A stretch of DNA of 33,984 nucleotides, from NCBI GenBank assembly GCA_013697825.1, contig JACCWD010000210.1, positions 1-33,984 of the forward strand, given 5' to 3'. The position numbers were made by a program, and so were the translations under genes. Positions 31,526 through 33,984 of this stretch are shown one piece after another; position 1 is the stretch's first letter; every line of letters starts with the position of its first letter. The DNA is from Rubrobacter sp. Lineage in GTDB: Bacteria; Actinomycetota; Rubrobacteria; Rubrobacterales; Rubrobacteraceae. Under the pieces are notes generated by a model that was given only the letters and a program-made list of their open reading frames with translations, did no database searches and was not told the DNA's origin.

Positions 31526-32839
31526 TTACGAAGCGGCCTCCCCGACGGCACGCCCGAGAATGGCGAGTCCCTCGTCGAGCTGTTCGTCGGTGATGACGAG
31601 CGGCATGAGCGTCCGTATGACGTTCCCATACGAACCCGCTGTAAGGAGCATGAGCCCTTCCCGAAGCGCGTGACGGCGAACCCTCTCCGTCCCTTCCGCG
31701 TCGGGGGTCTTCGTCTTCGCGTCCTTGACAAACTCGAGTCCGGCCATCGCCCCGAGGCCGCGGGCGTCGCCGACGAAGTCCGGGTGGCTCGCCTGTATTT
31801 CTTTGAGGCCGGAGATGAGTCGCTCACCGAGGGTCTCGGCTCTTTCGAGGAGGTTGCCTTCCTCGAAGGCTTCGATGACGGCGAGCGCGGCGACGCACGA
31901 GACGGGGTTTCCGCCGTATGTGGTGCCGATGCCCCCGGTGTGGACGGCGTCCATTATTTCGGCGCGTCCCGTGACTCCGGCGATGGGCATTCCGCCGCCC
32001 ATGCTCTTCGCGGTCGTCACGAGGTCGGGCTCCACGCCGTAATGCTCGATGGCGAACATCTTTCCTGTCCGCCCGAAGCCGCTTTGTATTTCGTCCACGA
32101 TGAGGACGATGCCGTGTTCCTTGCAAAACTCGGCGAGCTTCCGCATATCGTCCTTCGGCCACGGAAGAAAGCCTCCCTCGCCTTGAACGGGTTCGACGAT
32201 GGCGCACCCGACCATCGAAACGTCCACGCTCCCGAGTGCTCGCTCGAACGAGGCGAACCAATCTTCGTCGGGGCGGCGGTACGGATACGGGGCGGGGACG
32301 CGATGCACTTCCGGGGCGAGAGGCCCGAAGCTCTTTTTGTACGGGTTCGCCTTCCCGGTGAGGGTCGCGGCGAGGAGTGTTCGCCCGTGGAAGGCGTTCT
32401 CGAAGGCGAGGACGCCCAGCTTCCCAGTGTACGCCCTCGAAATCTTCACCGCGTTCTCGACGGCCTCCGCCCCCGAGTTCACGAGGAAGGATTTCTTGTC
32501 GAAGCCGCCCGGCACGATGGCGTTCAACTTCTCGGCGAGTTCGAGGTATGGCTCGTACTGCGTAGCGTAATAACAAGTATGGAGGAGCTTGTCCGCCTGA
32601 CTCTTCACCGCCTCAACGACCTTCGGGTGGTTGTGTCCGGCGTTGAGCACACCGATGCCGCCACCGAAGTCTATGAGGGTGTTCCCGTCCACGTCGGTGA
32701 CGAGCGCGCCGTTCGCCTCGGCGGCCCACACCGGGATGGCGGTGCCGAGGCCGTCGCTTATGGCCTTCTCTCTCCGTTTTTGGAGGGCGAGGCTCTTCGG
32801 CCCCGGAATCTCCGTTTTTATGCGCGTGGATTTGAGCAT
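31526..32839 (-). CDS. gabT: 4-aminobutyrate aminotransferase family enzyme
   Basis: A 437-residue class III aminotransferase close to GABA aminotransferase, which moves the amino group of 4-aminobutyrate (or a related omega-amino acid) to 2-oxoglutarate. The PLP lysine is K278 in TTAKSMGGGMP. Other motifs are IVDEIQSGFGRTG with Asp249, NSGAEAVENAVKISRAYTG and FENAFHGRTLLA. The start ATG at 32839 follows GGAAGGAG. It is 42 bases downstream of the amino-acid permease on the same strand, forming a permease-aminotransferase catabolic pair whose promoter has been cut off by an IS. Confidence 0.88.
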   Translation of the reverse strand: MLKSTRIKTEIPGPKSLALQKRREKAISDGLGTAIPVWAAEANGALVTDVDGNTLIDFGGGIGVLNAGHNHPKVVEAVKSQADKLLHTCYYATQYEPYLELAEKLNAIVPGGFDKKSFLVNSGAEAVENAVKISRAYTGKLGVLAFENAFHGRTLLAATLTGKANPYKKSFGPLAPEVHRVPAPYPYRRPDEDWFASFERALGSVDVSMVGCAIVEPVQGEGGFLPWPKDDMRKLAEFCKEHGIVLIVDEIQSGFGRTGKMFAIEHYGVEPDLVTTAKSMGGGMPIAGVTGRAEIMDAVHTGGIGTTYGGNPVSCVAALAVIEAFEEGNLLERAETLGERLISGLKEIQASHPDFVGDARGLGAMAGLEFVKDAKTKTPDAEGTERVRRHALREGLMLLTAGSYGNVIRTLMPLVITDEQLDEGLAILGRAVGEAAS

Positions 32840-32881
32840 GCGTTTCTCCTTCCGCTGTTTCGATGCGGAGTATATCGGGAT

Positions 32882-33859
32882 TCACTTCGTGCCATCGTAC
32901 TCCGGCACGTCCATGCGAAGCAAGAAAATCACCCCGATCATCGTCCACGCCCCGACGATGACCCACTCCGGCAAGCCGAGCCCGGCGGGCATGTACGGAA
33001 GATATTGTATTCCGATGCCGACACTCAAAACGACGGCGATGATCCCGATGGCCGGCCCCCGCCCCGCTCGGAACGGCCTCTCCATCCCCGGCTCGTTCCG
33101 CCGAAGGAAGAGGAAAGACACTGCCACGAGGAAGTACGCGACGACGATTCCGAGACCTCCGGCGTTCACGAGCCACCCGAGCGCGCTGTCGCCGAAGAAC
33201 GGAGCGAGTATCGAAAGCCCGCCGATGAGGAGGATCGCGTTCGACGGCGTTTTGTATCTCGGGTGGAGCCTCCCGAGCCACGCCGGGAGCATCCCCGACT
33301 CGGCCATCGCGTAAAAAATGCGGCTCCCCCCGACCATGAAACTATTCCAACTCGTCATGATCCCCGCCACCCCGCCGAGGATGAGAAGGTTCGAGAAGAA
33401 CGCGCTCCCGAACAAATTCCCCATCGCATCGGCGGTCGCGAGGCTCGTGCTTTCGAGTTCCGACTGGCTCATCCCCGCCCCCACCCCCACGATGATGAGG
33501 ATGTACCACGCCGCCGCCATAACGACCGAGAGGATGAGAAGGCCCCCGATCTGGCGGTACGGCAAATTTATCTCCTCGGCGGATTGCGGAATGACATCGA
33601 AGCCGACGAAGAGGAACGGAGTCGCGATCACGACCGCCAAAATTCCGGCCACGCTCACCGAAAAGCTCCCGGCGAAAAGCGGCCGGAAGTTCGCCGCCTC
33701 GCCCCCGAAGAAAATCCCGAAAAGAAGGAGCGTGCCCACTCCGAGAAGGAAAAGCACCGCGATGATTTGAAAGATCGCCGAAGGACGGATACCGAAATAA
33801 TTCAAAGCGGTGATGGCGACGGCTCCGACCACCCCGATCATCACCCAACTCATATACAC
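32882..33859 (-). pseudogene. APC-family amino-acid permease, N-terminus removed by an IS
   Basis: About 325 codons of an amino acid/polyamine/organocation permease remain, including EEINLPYRQIGGLLILSVV and the helix with GGVAGIMTSWNSFMVGGSRIFYAMAESGMLP. Family members are around 450-500 residues, so the first four or five membrane segments are missing. The frame runs to the edge of the insertion sequence at about 33862 and has only a fortuitous GTG at 33859 with no ribosome binding site. Its partner gabT downstream suggests a GABA or related amino-acid substrate. The gene is probably non-functional. Confidence 0.82.
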
Positions 33860-33862
33860 TAG

Positions 33863-33984
33863 GACTTACGCAAAGACCGGATCTGCTACCCTGAAAACAT
33901 GAGCTTTACGAAGTTGGACTATTGTCAGTATTTGCTGAGCAGCCAGATCAACTACACCTTGACCAACATGGCCGATCATCTAAA
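33863..33984 (+). mobile_element. Left end of an IS701-like insertion sequence (partial)
   Basis: Directly after CTAG (33859-33862) the sequence GACTTACGCAAAG begins. This is typical of the end of IS701-type elements, which favour CTAG-like targets. A transposase start follows 36 bases later, and the element runs past the window edge. It interrupts the amino-acid permease gene. Confidence 0.7.
33899..33984 (+). CDS. Transposase N-terminus, IS701-like (partial)
   Basis: The ATG at 33899 encodes SFTKLDYCQYLLSSQINYT and continues with LTNMADHL to the window edge. This N-terminal sequence is recognised as that of DDE transposases common in cyanobacteria, Chloroflexi and actinobacteria. Only about 28 residues are visible, so family assignment is by that stretch and the CTAG target. 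Confidence 0.75.
   Translation, partial: MSFTKLDYCQYLLSSQINYTLTNMADHL

Noticed and set aside
31670-33862. A 730-codon plus-strand open frame opposite gabT and the permease
   Set aside because: It spans two unrelated, well-supported minus-strand genes, is Arg/His/Glu-rich and shows no domain.

Overview
The window is GC-rich bacterial chromosome with dense, mostly minus-strand genes, frequent GTG and TTG starts behind strong purine-rich ribosome binding sites, and a classical menaquinone (men) pathway. Together with sortases whose catalytic part resembles actinobacterial class E enzymes, this suggests an actinobacterium, possibly a Rubrobacter relative. That placement is inference; no rRNA or tRNA gene is present to anchor it.

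Layout. 1-1305: the 3' end of a gene, a PIN-domain (VapC-like) toxin with an unrecognised upstream partner, and a hairpin terminator. 1316-5302: a 5'-nucleotidase-type lipoprotein with altered metal-ligand motifs, a cysteine-desulfurase-like PLP enzyme, and two small genes (a helical protein and a membrane protein) that may be joined by a frameshift. 5367-8949: UspA, a sodium/solute symporter and a solute-binding lipoprotein without ABC partners. 9253-18562: menaquinone genes menF, menD, menH, menB, menC and menE, with a GFA-family protein, one opposite-strand membrane protein and two poorly explained gaps. 18687-19949: two tandem sortases that are themselves lipoproteins. 20146-27686: a CoxL-type molybdenum hydroxylase subunit, a biotin carrier protein, PxpA, PxpC and PxpB on the minus strand, and divergently BioY and biotin carboxylase. 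These look like one biotin-linked unit. 27704-29544: a frameshifted DUF2283 gene, an intrinsic terminator, and an IS1380-type element with a frameshifted transposase inserted in the terminator's T-run. 29545-31408: an AT-richer, probably acquired gene for a membrane protein with a duplicated transmembrane module, a HEPN-like RNDYHH motif and a CPRC knuckle. 31526-33984: gabT and an amino-acid permease whose N-terminus was removed by a second insertion sequence that runs off the window.

The intergenic regions also carry a family of short, AT-richer inverted repeats containing small tandem units. One of them supplies the C-terminal tail of a coding sequence. The strongest candidates for something undescribed are the HEPN-like membrane protein at 29672-31408 and the biotin/Pxp/molybdenum-hydroxylase cluster at 20146-27686.
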